DNA from: Acidobacteriota bacterium
GTDB lineage: Bacteria > Acidobacteriota > Terriglobia > Bryobacterales > Bryobacteraceae
Assembly: GCA_025353165.1 (NCBI GenBank)
Contig: JANXRE010000175.1
Location: forward strand, 1-64,000
Direction: 5' to 3'
DNA length: 64,000 nt
Positions 19,090 to 28,668 of the stretch are shown in pieces; the first letter of the stretch is position 1, and each line of letters opens with the position of its first letter. The notes beneath the pieces were generated by a model. That model did no database searches. It was not told the DNA's origin and was given only the letters and a program-made list of their open reading frames with translations. Both the position numbers and the translations under genes were made by a program.

Positions 19090-21191
19090 CAATGGGCTTT
19101 CTGGTCGGGCTGCTTCTTCATGGAGTTCAGCAGGTCCAGAAACGGCTTGGCCTTGTCGGCCGGCGACGCCTTACCGGCATCCGCTGTGCTGGGCTTTCCG
19201 GTCAGCGCGCCCAGTATCCCCTTGACGTTGCTTCCCAGCGCGGCAGGATTATCTTTGGTCGGCAACAAACCCGACAGCTTCATCCTTGCGATGCGCTCCA
19301 TGTCGGGCGCGAAGTGCGGCTTTTGGAAAGTGCCGGTTACGATGGCGGGGACAACCAGCTCGCCTTTCGAATTGCCCATCACCGTGGACATGAAACCACC
19401 CACCTGCGAGCCTCCCGCGGTTTGGCTGGTGTCCTTCGCCAGCACGGTGGTGACCTTCATGTTTAAGACCTGATCGGCGAGGCCGGCAGAGCCAGTGGCG
19501 GCCATCCTGCAGCCATCGAAATCCAATTCCAGATCGTCAGTAGTCGCCACGCCGTTCAGGATGTGCAGCGTGCCCGCCAGCTTCTGTATGTTCGTGAATG
19601 GCTCGGGTTTGTGCGCGGCGCCCAGGAATTTACCGAGCGAAGCCATTTCGTTGAGCAGTTGGATGCCGGCCAAGCGGCCGTCGGTCAGCAGGATCTGAAC
19701 CGTGCCGTTCAAGCCGCGCGCGGGTTCCTGGCCTGGAGGCGGCGCGAGCTTCAGGTCCGCATTCCCGGACAGGCTTCCCGAGACGTTCTTGACCGACGTC
19801 GTCGCGGCGAGCAATTGACTGGCATCCACCTTGATTAGCTTCGCTTTGGCGGTGACGCTGGACTGCCCCGCGCGCGTGTCCATCGCGACGGTCCCGGCCA
19901 ACTGCCCCCCGAACACGCCCGCCGAAACCGGATCCAGGAAAAGTACGCCTCCTGCGAATTTGAAGTTCGCCTTTACCTGCGTAAGGGCGATCTTATCGAC
20001 CTCGAGCTTGGCAGCCTCAATAGTTCCGGCCGGCGGCGTGGAGGTTGCCAGCCGGGCATTGGCCGACTCGATCCGGATGGGCTTGGCTGACGGCGAGGTC
20101 AGAATAGAGGAGGTCTGAATGGCCACCGATCCCGAGAGCGAGAGCCCGCTCCCTCTGCCCTCCGCGTTGAGATTAAGCGAAAGCAAACCCGTGCCACTGA
20201 CGCCCTCCGCCACGCCGAAGGCATTGGCGGTTTGGAGCAGCTCGGCGATGGGCGCGTTTTCGGAACGGATCGCGGCATGGAAGACCAGGGGCGTGACATT
20301 AATCTCCGCGTTTGCATGCCCCGTCAGCGTAAGAGCGCCCATGTGGGCCGAGAGAGGCGACAGGGTCAGCTTGCCGGAGATCCGGTCGTACTGCAATTCG
20401 TACTCGATCTGCAGCGTCTCCTTGAGCCGGGCCTCGGTGGCCTTGAGCGATCCCTTGCCGGTGAGCACATTGCCCCGGCTCGATATCGCTCCGCCGCCGG
20501 ATATCATGGCGGGCCCGGCGGAGACCTCGTCCAGCGTCAGCTTTCCATCGAGATCCGTTCCGCCCGCCACTCCTTCCAGCGTCAATGCCACCTCCTGTTT
20601 GCCCTTCCCCGAAAGATGGGCGCTCAGAGTAGCCGTGAAACGCTGGCCCGGCGCGTAGTTTTTCACCGTGGCGTCGATGCGGTCATACGCCGACCGGGGC
20701 TTTCCCGCCTGGCGATCGGTCATCGCAATGGCGCCGTTCTTAAGCTCGAAGTCGTCCAGCGAAATGGGCGGCGGGGCATTCGGCGCGGCCCTTGGCGACG
20801 AGCCACCTCCCAACGTCGAGTAGTTCCACTTTCCCTCGCGATTCTTGATCAATTCCACGGCGGGATCGAGAAGCTGAAGCGAATGAATCTCCACCTGCTT
20901 CCGCAGCAGCGCGAGCAGGCCGACGCTGACCCGCACCTCGCGCGCGCTCACGAAGGGCTTGGGGGAGGCGAACTGCGGAGCCTCGCCGATGCTGAAATCC
21001 TGGATGCTGATGGAAAGGGGGAGGAGATGAAGCCCCATGCTGCCCAGGGTGACTTTCCTCTGCAGCCGCTTTTCCATTTGAGCCTGGATCTGGTCGTGAT
21101 ACTGGTTCACGTCCACTAGCAGCAGGGTCGCGACAACAGCGGCGATCAAAACGGCGATCAGCGAACCGGCAATCACGAGGAGTTTGCGCAT
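19089..21191 (-). CDS. AsmA family envelope protein
   Basis: A 700-residue protein with one N-terminal membrane helix (LLVIAGSLIAVLIAAVVATLLLV) and a large periplasmic body. The AsmA N-terminal domain is recognisable (VNQYHDQIQAQMEKRLQRKVTLG, LLPLSISIQDFSIGE, FVSAREVRVSVGLLALLRKQVEI). The AsmA-like C-terminal domain lies at about 330-620 (KLEVDKIALTQVKANF, LNGTVQILLTDGRLAGIQLLNEMASLG). AsmA-type proteins form long grooves and are thought to help lipid or outer-membrane-protein traffic. AGAAGAG lies before the ATG. The downstream amidase starts at the AsmA stop, so the pair is coupled. Confidence 0.87.
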
Positions 21192-21240
21192 GGGGATGCT
21201 CTTCTTTCTGATCCTAGACCATCCCGCGTTAACTTTGACA

Positions 21241-21302
21241 CCACTCCCTTACGGTCGTGGCTCGGAACAGGCGCTTCTGAGCCGCTCGCGTTAGCGAGCG
21301 GA
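21241..21302. repeat. Dispersed palindromic repeat
   Basis: The unit begins CCACTCCCTTACGGTCGTGG, itself an imperfect palindrome. After about 20 nt it continues to a perfect hairpin at 21282-21301 (CCGCTCGC, loop GTTA, GCGAGCGG). A degraded relative of the first part lies at 38045-38075. The right edge abuts the truncated end of the DUF1080 relic. Confidence 0.6.
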
Positions 21303-21438
21303 CTAGTGGAGTTTGCGGATCGTTGTCGATTTGCATCTTGTAACCGCAGTGCGCCGGCATCCTTTCCTCGCGCGGCTCAACGGGGATGCGGATGAACACG
21401 CCGAAGTTGTCGTGGTGGTCGCCCCATCTTGAACCCAA
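21303..21438 (-). pseudogene. Fragment of DUF1080 (3-keto-disaccharide hydrolase-like) gene
   Basis: In one minus-strand frame the sequence reads WGDHHDNFGVFIRIP, then PVEPREERMPAHCGYKMQIDN and DPQTP. This is the conserved middle of DUF1080 proteins (NSGVF.R.P...GYE.QIDN). Only about 42 codons remain. The reading frame then enters the palindromic repeat, and there is no start or the remaining four fifths of the domain. It is a relic, truncated on one side exactly at the repeat. Confidence 0.6.
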
Positions 21439-21484
21439 CCCGAATCTGGGAATCGCTCACCGGGTTCGCTGCCCGTTAGTGCTG

Positions 21485-21889
21485 CTACATCGCCCGTTTA
21501 GGGCTAATTTGCGCAGCGTTGGGTGAGACTGCACGACTGCCGATGGCGGCCATCCGCCCGAACGGCCTCGGCTCACCCAGGTCCGCACCGAGGATAGCCA
21601 GCACCGCCGTGCTGGGAGGATCCGATTCGAAGACCACCGACCGGACGTTGTACTCCCATAGCAACGAAAGTAAATTGGGATCGTTCGGCGCGATCAACAC
21701 CAGGCGCTCCGGGTGTTGAAGCAGCGAGGGATACCGGTCCAATGCCTGTCGATCGGCGACGATCACGCCGTCCCGCTCAAAGTCCGGCACCGAAACGCGC
21801 GCGACCTGATAAACCCCTTCCCGCGCGAGCAGAGACGACAGGGCACCGGCGTACGTCTCCCTCTGCACGAGGACTTGAACGGTCGACAT
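21485..21889 (-). CDS. Small response-regulator-receiver-like protein of the redox cluster
   Basis: A 134-residue protein starting at ATG 21889 with GGAG upstream; the longer open frame beyond it is antisense to the next gene and not real. Pattern: VQVLVQRETYAGALSSLLAREGVYQVARVS, GVIVADRQALDRYPSLL, ERLVLIAPNDPNLLSLLWEYNVRSVVFESDPPSTAVLAIL. The alternating strands and helices resemble a CheY-like receiver without a clear phospho-Asp cluster (VIVAD may be the site). It is the last gene of the leftward redox cluster, 80 nt after the Fe-S protein. The family is not named and its function unknown. Confidence 0.65.
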   Translation of the reverse strand: MSTVQVLVQRETYAGALSSLLAREGVYQVARVSVPDFERDGVIVADRQALDRYPSLLQHPERLVLIAPNDPNLLSLLWEYNVRSVVFESDPPSTAVLAILGADLGEPRPFGRMAAIGSRAVSPNAAQISPKRAM

Positions 21890-21969
21890 GGTCAGATCGT
21901 CTCCGCTGTTAAGACTGCAAACGGGGTGCCAAACCAGACCGTGTCGTCCGAAATCAGTGCTGTAGGTTA

Positions 21970-23829
21970 CTAACCGGATGGGTCGGCTGGCAGAGATGCC
22001 GCGACGATCTGGGCAATATCCATCAGCTTCGGAGGCGTTGGCGAAATGGACGTCAGGGCATCTCGAAACATGGTGTTGCAGAACGGGCAAGCTGTCCCGA
22101 CGACGCTGGCGCCGGTGGCCACCAGCTCCTCGGCGCGCTCCACGCTGACCCGCTTCCCGCTCTCCTCGCCCAGGAACGCCAGACCGCCGCCCGCGCCGCA
22201 GCAGAAGCTCCGTTCGCGCGACCTCGGCGGGTCCACCAACTCGCCAGTGAGCGCAATGACATCGCGGGGGGCGTCGTAGGTGCCGCGGTAGCGGCCCAGG
22301 TAGCACGGATCATGGTAGACCACCTTCTCCCCGGTAGCGCCATCGGAAGGCAACTGGTCCTTAAAGCGGGCGAGGAATTCGGTGTGGTGCTCAATGGGCG
22401 GAGCTTCGCCAAACTCTTTCCAGTCCACCGAGATGGTGCGGACGCAATGTGGGCAGATCGATACGATCTTCTTCACCTTGGCCTGCTCGAAGGCCTGCAA
22501 TCCCTGCTGGGCCAGTTCTCCGAAGACCAGATCGTTGCCGAGGCGCCGTGCCGGATCGCCCGTGCATTTCTCCTTCTTCAGGACGCCCCACGAAACGCCC
22601 AGGTGCCGCATGACGCGCGCGAAAGAGGCGACGATTTCCCTGCCCTGCGGATCGTAGGAGCCCATGCACCCCAGCCACAACAGATACTCCTGTGAGCCGT
22701 CGAAGATGGGAATGGCTTGTTTCTGGATGAACTTGTCGCGCTCCGTCGACGAGAAGCCCAGAGTGTTGCCGTAGCGCTCCAGGTCCAGGAACAGCTTGTT
22801 GCCGTAATCGTCTTCCCATTTGCCCGTATTCACCGCGCCCCTACGAAGCCCGATGATCATCGGCAAATGCTGGATACCGACAGGACACTGGAACTCGCAA
22901 GCACCGCAGGTGGTGCACTGGAACGCGGCTTCCATCGACAGATGATCCCCGATCAGCGGGGTCTCGGCGCCCGGTCCGAACTCTTTCAGATAGCTGCGGA
23001 ATCCCAGCACGATCTCTTTCGGATTTAGCAGCTTGCCCGTATGAGTCGCCGGGCAGTGCTCCTGGCAGCGACCGCACTCGACGCAGGTGTATGCCTGCAG
23101 CGTCACGATGTTCGTCAGGTCCTTGCCGGTGTCGAGACCGAAATCCTCGTCGCCTTCGAGCGGGGGAATCTGGCTGAATCCCGGACGCTTTAGGAATATG
23201 GTCAACGGACTCAGGACCAGGTGCAGGTGTTTGGTGTGAGGAATCAACGGCAGGAATATCAGCAGCGCCAGAGTGTGGGACCACCAGATCACTCTGCCGG
23301 CGGCGCTTTCCTCTGGCACGGCGAAACTCGCGAGGTACGTCACCATCAGCATGAAGATCAGACCCGCGATGACTCCGGACTCGACCGATACGTGGTCGCC
23401 CAGCCATTTCGGCCGGACGAAAAAGCGCCGGATAAACAGCCCCGCGATGGAGATCGCGACCGCCACGGCAAACAGCGCCGCGACGCCGAAGTAGAACCTG
23501 CCGAAAGCGCCGTCGCGGGAAAGGAACGGGAAGCCGAATCCGGAGGCGAAGTGATTCAGGGTAACGAGGGCGAATGCGCAAAACCCCCAGAACACGAATG
23601 CATGTGCGATTCCCGGCAGCGGACGCTCGCGGATGACCTTGCCCTGCAGCAATACTTCCCAAACGAAGTCCCACGCGCGGCCCCTGAGGGAACCGAGCTT
23701 GTACCCCGGTTCCGGTTTGGCTTTGCGGACATCGCGAATGAAGGGCAGAAACCGGCCCACGAACTGGCCGAGCGACAACGAAATGAATAACAGCTCAAGA
23801 ATTTTTTCAATAACAGACAAGTGCAGCAT
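21970..23829 (-). CDS. DsrMK-like fusion: membrane cytochrome b domain plus HdrD-type Fe-S/CCG oxidoreductase
   Basis: A 619-residue protein. The first 210 residues hold about five membrane helices with possible haem histidines (PGIAHAFVFWGF, WWSHTLALL, IPHTKHLHL), as in NarI/DsrM. Then come two [4Fe-4S] motifs, CVECGRCQEHCP and CTTCGACEFQCPVG. Next are two CCG domains: LGCMGSYD with CPHC, and DPCYLGRYRG...FCCGAGGG with CPFC, which bind the non-cubane cluster in HdrB/HdrD. Such proteins exchange electrons between the quinone pool and a cytoplasmic thiol/disulfide-type partner. It sits with NrfD-like and ferredoxin-like genes, so a DsrMKOP-like complex is likely. The cytoplasmic substrate is unknown. 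Confidence 0.85.
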   Translation of the reverse strand: MLHLSVIEKILELLFISLSLGQFVGRFLPFIRDVRKAKPEPGYKLGSLRGRAWDFVWEVLLQGKVIRERPLPGIAHAFVFWGFCAFALVTLNHFASGFGFPFLSRDGAFGRFYFGVAALFAVAVAISIAGLFIRRFFVRPKWLGDHVSVESGVIAGLIFMLMVTYLASFAVPEESAAGRVIWWSHTLALLIFLPLIPHTKHLHLVLSPLTIFLKRPGFSQIPPLEGDEDFGLDTGKDLTNIVTLQAYTCVECGRCQEHCPATHTGKLLNPKEIVLGFRSYLKEFGPGAETPLIGDHLSMEAAFQCTTCGACEFQCPVGIQHLPMIIGLRRGAVNTGKWEDDYGNKLFLDLERYGNTLGFSSTERDKFIQKQAIPIFDGSQEYLLWLGCMGSYDPQGREIVASFARVMRHLGVSWGVLKKEKCTGDPARRLGNDLVFGELAQQGLQAFEQAKVKKIVSICPHCVRTISVDWKEFGEAPPIEHHTEFLARFKDQLPSDGATGEKVVYHDPCYLGRYRGTYDAPRDVIALTGELVDPPRSRERSFCCGAGGGLAFLGEESGKRVSVERAEELVATGASVVGTACPFCNTMFRDALTSISPTPPKLMDIAQIVAASLPADPSG

Positions 23830-23867
23830 CGGCGTTTATCTATGTGGATCCGGGGCTAACCACTACT

Positions 23868-25199
23868 CTACCGGAAACCGTACTTGCGCAGCTTGTTGTA
23901 CAAGGTCGTGCGATCGATGTGCAGGACCCGGGCCGCTTGCGACAGGTTACCGCCCGTATCCTTCACAACGTGCTCCACGTGCGCGCGCTCCACTTCATCG
24001 AGCGAGCGGCCGTTGGAGCGCGACGGCTCCGACATCTGGAAGGGGAAGTCCGCCGCCTCGATGCGCTGGCCACGCCGGATCACCATGGCTCGTTCCACGG
24101 CGTTCTCGAGCTCCCGGACGTTGCCCGGCCACTCGTAGTTCAGCAGCAGCTTCAGCGCCTCCGGCGAGATTTCCGGCACTGGCCGGTTCATCGAGCGCGA
24201 GAATTTCTCCAGGAAGTGATTGAGCAGCAGCGGAACGTCCTCCTTGCGTTCCCGCAACGGAGGCGCGTGGATGGAGACGACGTTCAGGCGGTAGTACAAG
24301 TCGGGCCGGAAGGTGCCGGCCTCGACGAGGGACTTGAGATCCCGGTTGGAGGCCGCGATGCAACGGAAATCCACCTTGGTGGTCTGCGAACCGCCGACGC
24401 GCACGATCTCCCGCTCCTGCAAAACACGCAGGAGGTCGGTCTGGGTCTTCAGGGAAATGTCGGCGATCTCGTCCAGGAAGACCGTCCCTCCCTCGGCGCA
24501 TTCGAACTTGCCCTTCTTCCGCATTTGCGCGCCCGTGAATGCGCCCTTCTCGTGACCGAACAACTCGCTTTCGAGCAGCGATTCGGTCAGAGCGCCGCAG
24601 TGGATGACCACCATCGGCATCAATCTGCGGGGGCTGCAAGCGTGGATGGCGCGAGCGATGATTTCCTTGCCGGTGCCGCTTTCGCCCGAGATGAGCACCG
24701 TGGCCGGCGTGGGCGCCACCATCTCCACCAGCTCCATTACGCGCTTCATGCCGGCGCTTTTGCCGATCAGCGACGTCGATGGAAAAATCTCCTCGATGCT
24801 GTCCCGCAACTGTATGTTTTCCTGCCGCGTCCGGCGGTGCTCCAGCGCTTTCTCCACGATGTGCGACAGCTCGTCCGGATCGACAGGTTTGGTCAGGTAG
24901 TCGTACGCGCCGTTCTTCAATGCCTGGACGGCGGTCTCCACCGTGCCGTAGCCAGTCATCATGAGAACGATGAGGTCCGGATCCGCATCCCGCAGCCGCC
25001 GCTGCAGTTCGATGCCATCCATACCCGGCATCTTGATATCGAGCAAGGCCAGATCCCATCCCTCGCGCTCGACGGTGTCGAGCGCAAGCTTTCCGCTGGC
25101 CAGCGCGCGGGTGTCGTAACCTTCGCCCGCAAACCATTCCGACAGCGAGTTCCGAACGACCGGCTCGTCGTCTACGATCAGAATCCTACCTCTGCTCAC
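23868..25199 (-). CDS. NtrC-family sigma-54-dependent response regulator
   Basis: A 443-residue three-domain regulator. The receiver (1-120) has DDE acidic residues at 10-12 and the phospho-acceptor Asp54 in LLDIKMPGMDG. The AAA+ domain (about 138-370) has Walker A GESGTGKE, the sigma-54 contact loop KGAFTGA, Walker B GGTVFLDEI and arginine-finger region YYRLNVVSIHAPPLRER. The Fis-type helix-turn-helix at the C-terminus is NLSQAARVLHIDRTTLYNKLRKYG. It activates sigma-54 promoters after phosphorylation by the kinase encoded just upstream (14-nt overlap). A -24/-12 site at 29433-29447 in front of the cluster is the obvious target. Confidence 0.93.
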   Translation of the reverse strand: MSRGRILIVDDEPVVRNSLSEWFAGEGYDTRALASGKLALDTVEREGWDLALLDIKMPGMDGIELQRRLRDADPDLIVLMMTGYGTVETAVQALKNGAYDYLTKPVDPDELSHIVEKALEHRRTRQENIQLRDSIEEIFPSTSLIGKSAGMKRVMELVEMVAPTPATVLISGESGTGKEIIARAIHACSPRRLMPMVVIHCGALTESLLESELFGHEKGAFTGAQMRKKGKFECAEGGTVFLDEIADISLKTQTDLLRVLQEREIVRVGGSQTTKVDFRCIAASNRDLKSLVEAGTFRPDLYYRLNVVSIHAPPLRERKEDVPLLLNHFLEKFSRSMNRPVPEISPEALKLLLNYEWPGNVRELENAVERAMVIRRGQRIEAADFPFQMSEPSRSNGRSLDEVERAHVEHVVKDTGGNLSQAARVLHIDRTTLYNKLRKYGFR

Positions 25200-26748
25200 A
25201 AGCTACCTCCTCCTCTTCGGCGACCGTCTCCGGCCTCTGTACGGGAAGCGCAATCGTAAACTCCGCGCCCTGGCCTTCCTTGGACTGCACGGAGATTTCA
25301 CCCCCATGCTGGGCGATAATCCCGTGGGATATGGCCAGCCCCAGCCCGGATCCCTGGCCGTCCATCTTCGTCGTGAAGAACGGCTCGAAAATGTGGGGCA
25401 TCACGTCCCGCGGGATGCCCATCCCGGTGTCCCGAACGCAGACGCGGATCTCGCTGCCGCTATCGGCGATGGGTCCGCTCTCGATCCGCAGGCTCCCCCC
25501 CTTGGGCATCGCTTCCACGGCGTTCACCACCAGCGCCAGCAGCACCTGCTGGATCTGCCCTTCGTCGCACTGGATCTTCGGCAAATCGGGCTGCAGAGAT
25601 GTTTCCAACTGAACCTGCTGCAGCGCCAGCCGGTGGCGCACGACGGCAATCGCTCGCTCCACCAGAACGTTGATGTCCTGCGACGACACCTTTCTCGGCG
25701 CCTGGCGCGCGAAGGTCAGGAGGTTCTTCACGATGTCGCCGGAACGCCGGCTCTCTCGCTCGATCACCTGCAGCCGCTCAATCAGCCGCTGCCGGTCCTC
25801 CAGGTCGTAGATCTTGTTCCTTTCGGTGTCCTTCAGCGCCAGCCGCGCGTAGGTAAGAATGCCGAACAGCGGATTGTTCAGCTCGTGGGCCACGGTCGCG
25901 GCCAGTCTTCCGAGCGAAGCCATTTTCTCCTGCTGGATCAGTGAATTCTGCGTGCGCTCGATCAACTCGCGTTGGGCCTTTTCCAGCTCGGCGGTCATTT
26001 TGTTGAACGAGGTCGCGAGCTCGGCCAGTTCGTCGTTGCTCCGTACCGTCAGGCGGTGGTGGAGATCCCCGCCCGCAACCCTTTTCGTTCCGGCCTGCAT
26101 CTCCGTGACACGGCGGTGGACCACCGCCCAGACAAACACCGCGCTCGCCGCGCAGATCAGCAGCAGCGCGACCAGCGTCCAATGCCAGATCTGCTGCTGT
26201 TGCCCGGCAATCTGCTTGTCCACATTCTCCAGCGAGAGACGAGTATCGATCGCCCCGAGCACCCGCTGCTTCGCGGGCGATTCATGGCAGGCGGCGCCCG
26301 CGCAGCCTGTCTCGTTGTAGATCGGCTTGACCATTGCGATGACGCGCCCGTCGGCGGGGTCGTCCAGGATGCGGGTGGCGGGCCGCTCGAGCGAAGACAG
26401 CGTTCTGTCGGTGGTGTCGATGTCCCCCCGCAGTGCGGAGAACGTGATGCGGCCCTCCCGGTTGACGATGCGGATGCGGCGGATGCCGGGCTCGCTGCCG
26501 ATGTCCTGGACGATGCGCTGAAGCGCCTCGCGGTCGTTGCGGAGCATGTGATAGCGTGTGCTCCGCTGGATGATGTCGGTAATACTGCTGGCCTCCTGGC
26601 TCACCATCTGCTCGGCGTGGGTGCGGTGGATACGGATGTTCCACAGCCCGAATGCCAGGAAGATCGCGCCGGTGCCCAGCAGCAGATAGGCTGCGAGCTT
26701 GAGCGCAATAGGAGTGCGAAATCGGCCGTTAGCGAGACGCCACGGCAT
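25186..26748 (-). CDS. Membrane sensor histidine kinase with CX4CH periplasmic motif
   Basis: A 520-residue kinase: membrane helix about 18-38, periplasmic sensor about 40-185, second helix about 188-211, HAMP, then HisKA with phospho-His288 (VAHELNNPL) and the HATPase (N box VVNAVEAMP, DTGMGIP, GSGLGLAI). The sensor contains ETGCAGAACHES, a Cys149-X4-Cys154-His155 motif that could attach haem c. Similar CX4CH motifs occur in kinases of other soil and anaerobic bacteria, and redox or gas sensing is the natural inference. It overlaps the NrfD-like gene by 20 nt and the regulator by 14 nt, so the pair is co-translated with the redox complex. Confidence 0.9.
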   Translation of the reverse strand: MPWRLANGRFRTPIALKLAAYLLLGTGAIFLAFGLWNIRIHRTHAEQMVSQEASSITDIIQRSTRYHMLRNDREALQRIVQDIGSEPGIRRIRIVNREGRITFSALRGDIDTTDRTLSSLERPATRILDDPADGRVIAMVKPIYNETGCAGAACHESPAKQRVLGAIDTRLSLENVDKQIAGQQQQIWHWTLVALLLICAASAVFVWAVVHRRVTEMQAGTKRVAGGDLHHRLTVRSNDELAELATSFNKMTAELEKAQRELIERTQNSLIQQEKMASLGRLAATVAHELNNPLFGILTYARLALKDTERNKIYDLEDRQRLIERLQVIERESRRSGDIVKNLLTFARQAPRKVSSQDINVLVERAIAVVRHRLALQQVQLETSLQPDLPKIQCDEGQIQQVLLALVVNAVEAMPKGGSLRIESGPIADSGSEIRVCVRDTGMGIPRDVMPHIFEPFFTTKMDGQGSGLGLAISHGIIAQHGGEISVQSKEGQGAEFTIALPVQRPETVAEEEEVACEQR

Positions 26749-27907
26749 AGTCCTCCAGTTCCTCCGCCGGCTCCGGTTCGACGACCTTGCGGGCGGGTTG
26801 TTCTTCTTCGAAAACCGGGAGGTATTTGGCCGCCAGCCGGAAAGCCGCGAACCCGGCGGCGACGATCGATAACGTGATCGCGATCTCGGTCCACTTGGGA
26901 ATGTAGTGGACCCCCGAGCTGGCTTCCATGCCCGTCAGCGTTACGTTCATCCGATTCGCCAGGAATCCGAAGATCACCAGCAGCGAGCTGAGGTACAGCC
27001 AGCCCGGACTGTTGCGTATCCGCTGCTGGAACATCAGCATCATGCCCGCGAGCATGAGGCCCGTCTCCAGCCAAAAAAGATAGGTCTCGATGCGCGGGAC
27101 TGTCAGCAGGTTCAGCACGCCGCGGTGCTTCAGGTCGAGGTAGCGAATCATGAAATACACCGCCAGGCAAACCGCGTTCACCTGCGCGATTCTGGCCGTG
27201 AGCGACTGGTGGATGGCCCGGTTCAGCGCCCGGCTGGAGTGCCACGATTCGAAAATCGTCATGGACAGCCCGACACAGATGGCCGACACGTAGAACAGAA
27301 TCGGGAGGATCGGCGAATACCACAGCGGATAGAGCTTGCTCGGAACGATAAGGTACAGGCTCCCCAGCGACGACTGGTGCAATGTCGAGAGAATTACGCC
27401 CAGGATCACCAGAGGCACCGAGATGATCCGTATCATTTGCTGGCCGCGCGTCCACCCGAGCTTCTCGAAAACGGCGGGGGAGAACTCCAGCGCCAGGACC
27501 GTGGTGTACAACATGACGCACCAGGCCACTTCAAACATCACCGAGTGCGGATTCCACATCACCAGGGCGTGCCAGATCCGCTGCGGCTGGCCCAGGTCGA
27601 ACAGCAACGCGCAGACCACCAGCACATAGCCGAGAAACGACGTCAGGATGGTGGGCCGCAGAATCGGCTTGTACTTCTCGATATTGAAGATGTGAACCAC
27701 CGCGACCAGCGTGAACCCGCCCGCAGCCAGGCCGACGCCGCAGAGGATATCGAAGCCGATCCACAGGCCCCACGGGAACTGATCGCTCAGATTGGTCGCG
27801 GCCCCCAGACCATACACGACGCGTTGGTAGGTGGCGACCGCGCCGGCCGCCAGAATCAGCAGGAAAACCGCCCGCCAAAACGTGATTCGGAACTTTGCGA
27901 TCCTCAT
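26729..27907 (-). CDS. NrfD/HybB/PsrC-family quinone-interacting membrane subunit
   Basis: A 392-residue membrane protein with about ten helices. The family start is FWRAVFLLILAAGAVATYQRVVYGLG, then DQFPWGLWIGFDILCGVGLAAGGF, GQPQRIWHALVMWNPHSVMFEV and TLHQSSLGSLYL, matching HybB and DsrP. It would move electrons between the quinone pool and the neighbouring 4Fe-4S subunit. Its start overlaps the ferredoxin-like gene in an ATGA junction. No hydrogenase catalytic subunits are in the window, so the Hyb name should not be read as hydrogenase. The C-terminal tail is acidic and cytoplasmic. Confidence 0.9.
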   Translation of the reverse strand: MRIAKFRITFWRAVFLLILAAGAVATYQRVVYGLGAATNLSDQFPWGLWIGFDILCGVGLAAGGFTLVAVVHIFNIEKYKPILRPTILTSFLGYVLVVCALLFDLGQPQRIWHALVMWNPHSVMFEVAWCVMLYTTVLALEFSPAVFEKLGWTRGQQMIRIISVPLVILGVILSTLHQSSLGSLYLIVPSKLYPLWYSPILPILFYVSAICVGLSMTIFESWHSSRALNRAIHQSLTARIAQVNAVCLAVYFMIRYLDLKHRGVLNLLTVPRIETYLFWLETGLMLAGMMLMFQQRIRNSPGWLYLSSLLVIFGFLANRMNVTLTGMEASSGVHYIPKWTEIAITLSIVAAGFAAFRLAAKYLPVFEEEQPARKVVEPEPAEELEDYAVASR

Positions 27908-28668
27908 GACCGGCGCCTCGCTTTTCGCTCAGCCCGCTCCTCGGCGGCCATTTTTTCACGCCGGTGCGTGATCCAATACACGCCGCCCAGCAGCGTCGCG
28001 CCAACCGACGCCACATCGGGCACGGCGGACAGAGCGCGCCAGGTCAAGGCGGGTAACGGTTCCATCGGCACGTTCGTGCGGAGGCCGATCTGCTCGAAAG
28101 GCACTGCGGCAATGTACAGAACGGATGTCCCGCCGACTTCCCGGATACCGTAAATCTTCGGGTAGTACTCGCCGGGCTTCGCGGCAATTCGCTTGTTCGC
28201 TTCCGCGATCAACTGATCGCGGTCTCCACACGCCGTCGCGCCGGTCGGGCACGCTTCCGCGCAAGCGGTCGGCAGCCCTTTGGCCTGCCGATCGGCGCAC
28301 ATGCTGCACTTGCGAACGCGGGGCAGGCGCGAGGACCATTCGTACGTCGGGACCTGGAACGGGCAGGCCTGCATGCAGTAGCGGCATCCGATGCACTTGG
28401 TTTCGTCGTAGACCACCGGACCCGCGGACGTCTTCTGCATGGCTCCCACCGGACAGACCGACGCGCAGGTCGGCTGGACGCAATGCATGCAGGAGCGGCG
28501 CGCGAACTTGTCGCCGGTGGTCTGGATCGCAACGAACTTGTGAGCCGAGATTCTCTCTTCGCTCGCGATCTTGTCGTCGTACGGGTGACCCCAGCGCTTG
28601 GCGCAGGCCCGCTCGCACTCTCGGCAACCCACGCACAGTGTACTGTCGTACAGGATCGCTAGACTCAT
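27904..28668 (-). CDS. Four-cluster ferredoxin-like subunit (HybA/DsrO/NrfC type)
   Basis: A 254-residue protein with four [4Fe-4S] cysteine groups: CVGCRECERACAK, CMHCVQPTCASVCPVGA, CIGCRYCMQACPFQVP and CSMCADRQ...CAEACPTGA. A hydrophobic helix near the C-terminus (ASVGATLLGGVYWI) anchors it to the membrane. No Sec or Tat signal is visible at the N-terminus (SLAILYDSTLCVGC), unlike most HybA/DsrO proteins. That raises the question of which side of the membrane it faces. AAGGAG lies before the ATG. It relays electrons between the NrfD-like subunit and a partner not encoded in the window. Confidence 0.9.
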   Translation of the reverse strand: MSLAILYDSTLCVGCRECERACAKRWGHPYDDKIASEERISAHKFVAIQTTGDKFARRSCMHCVQPTCASVCPVGAMQKTSAGPVVYDETKCIGCRYCMQACPFQVPTYEWSSRLPRVRKCSMCADRQAKGLPTACAEACPTGATACGDRDQLIAEANKRIAAKPGEYYPKIYGIREVGGTSVLYIAAVPFEQIGLRTNVPMEPLPALTWRALSAVPDVASVGATLLGGVYWITHRREKMAAEERAERKARRRS

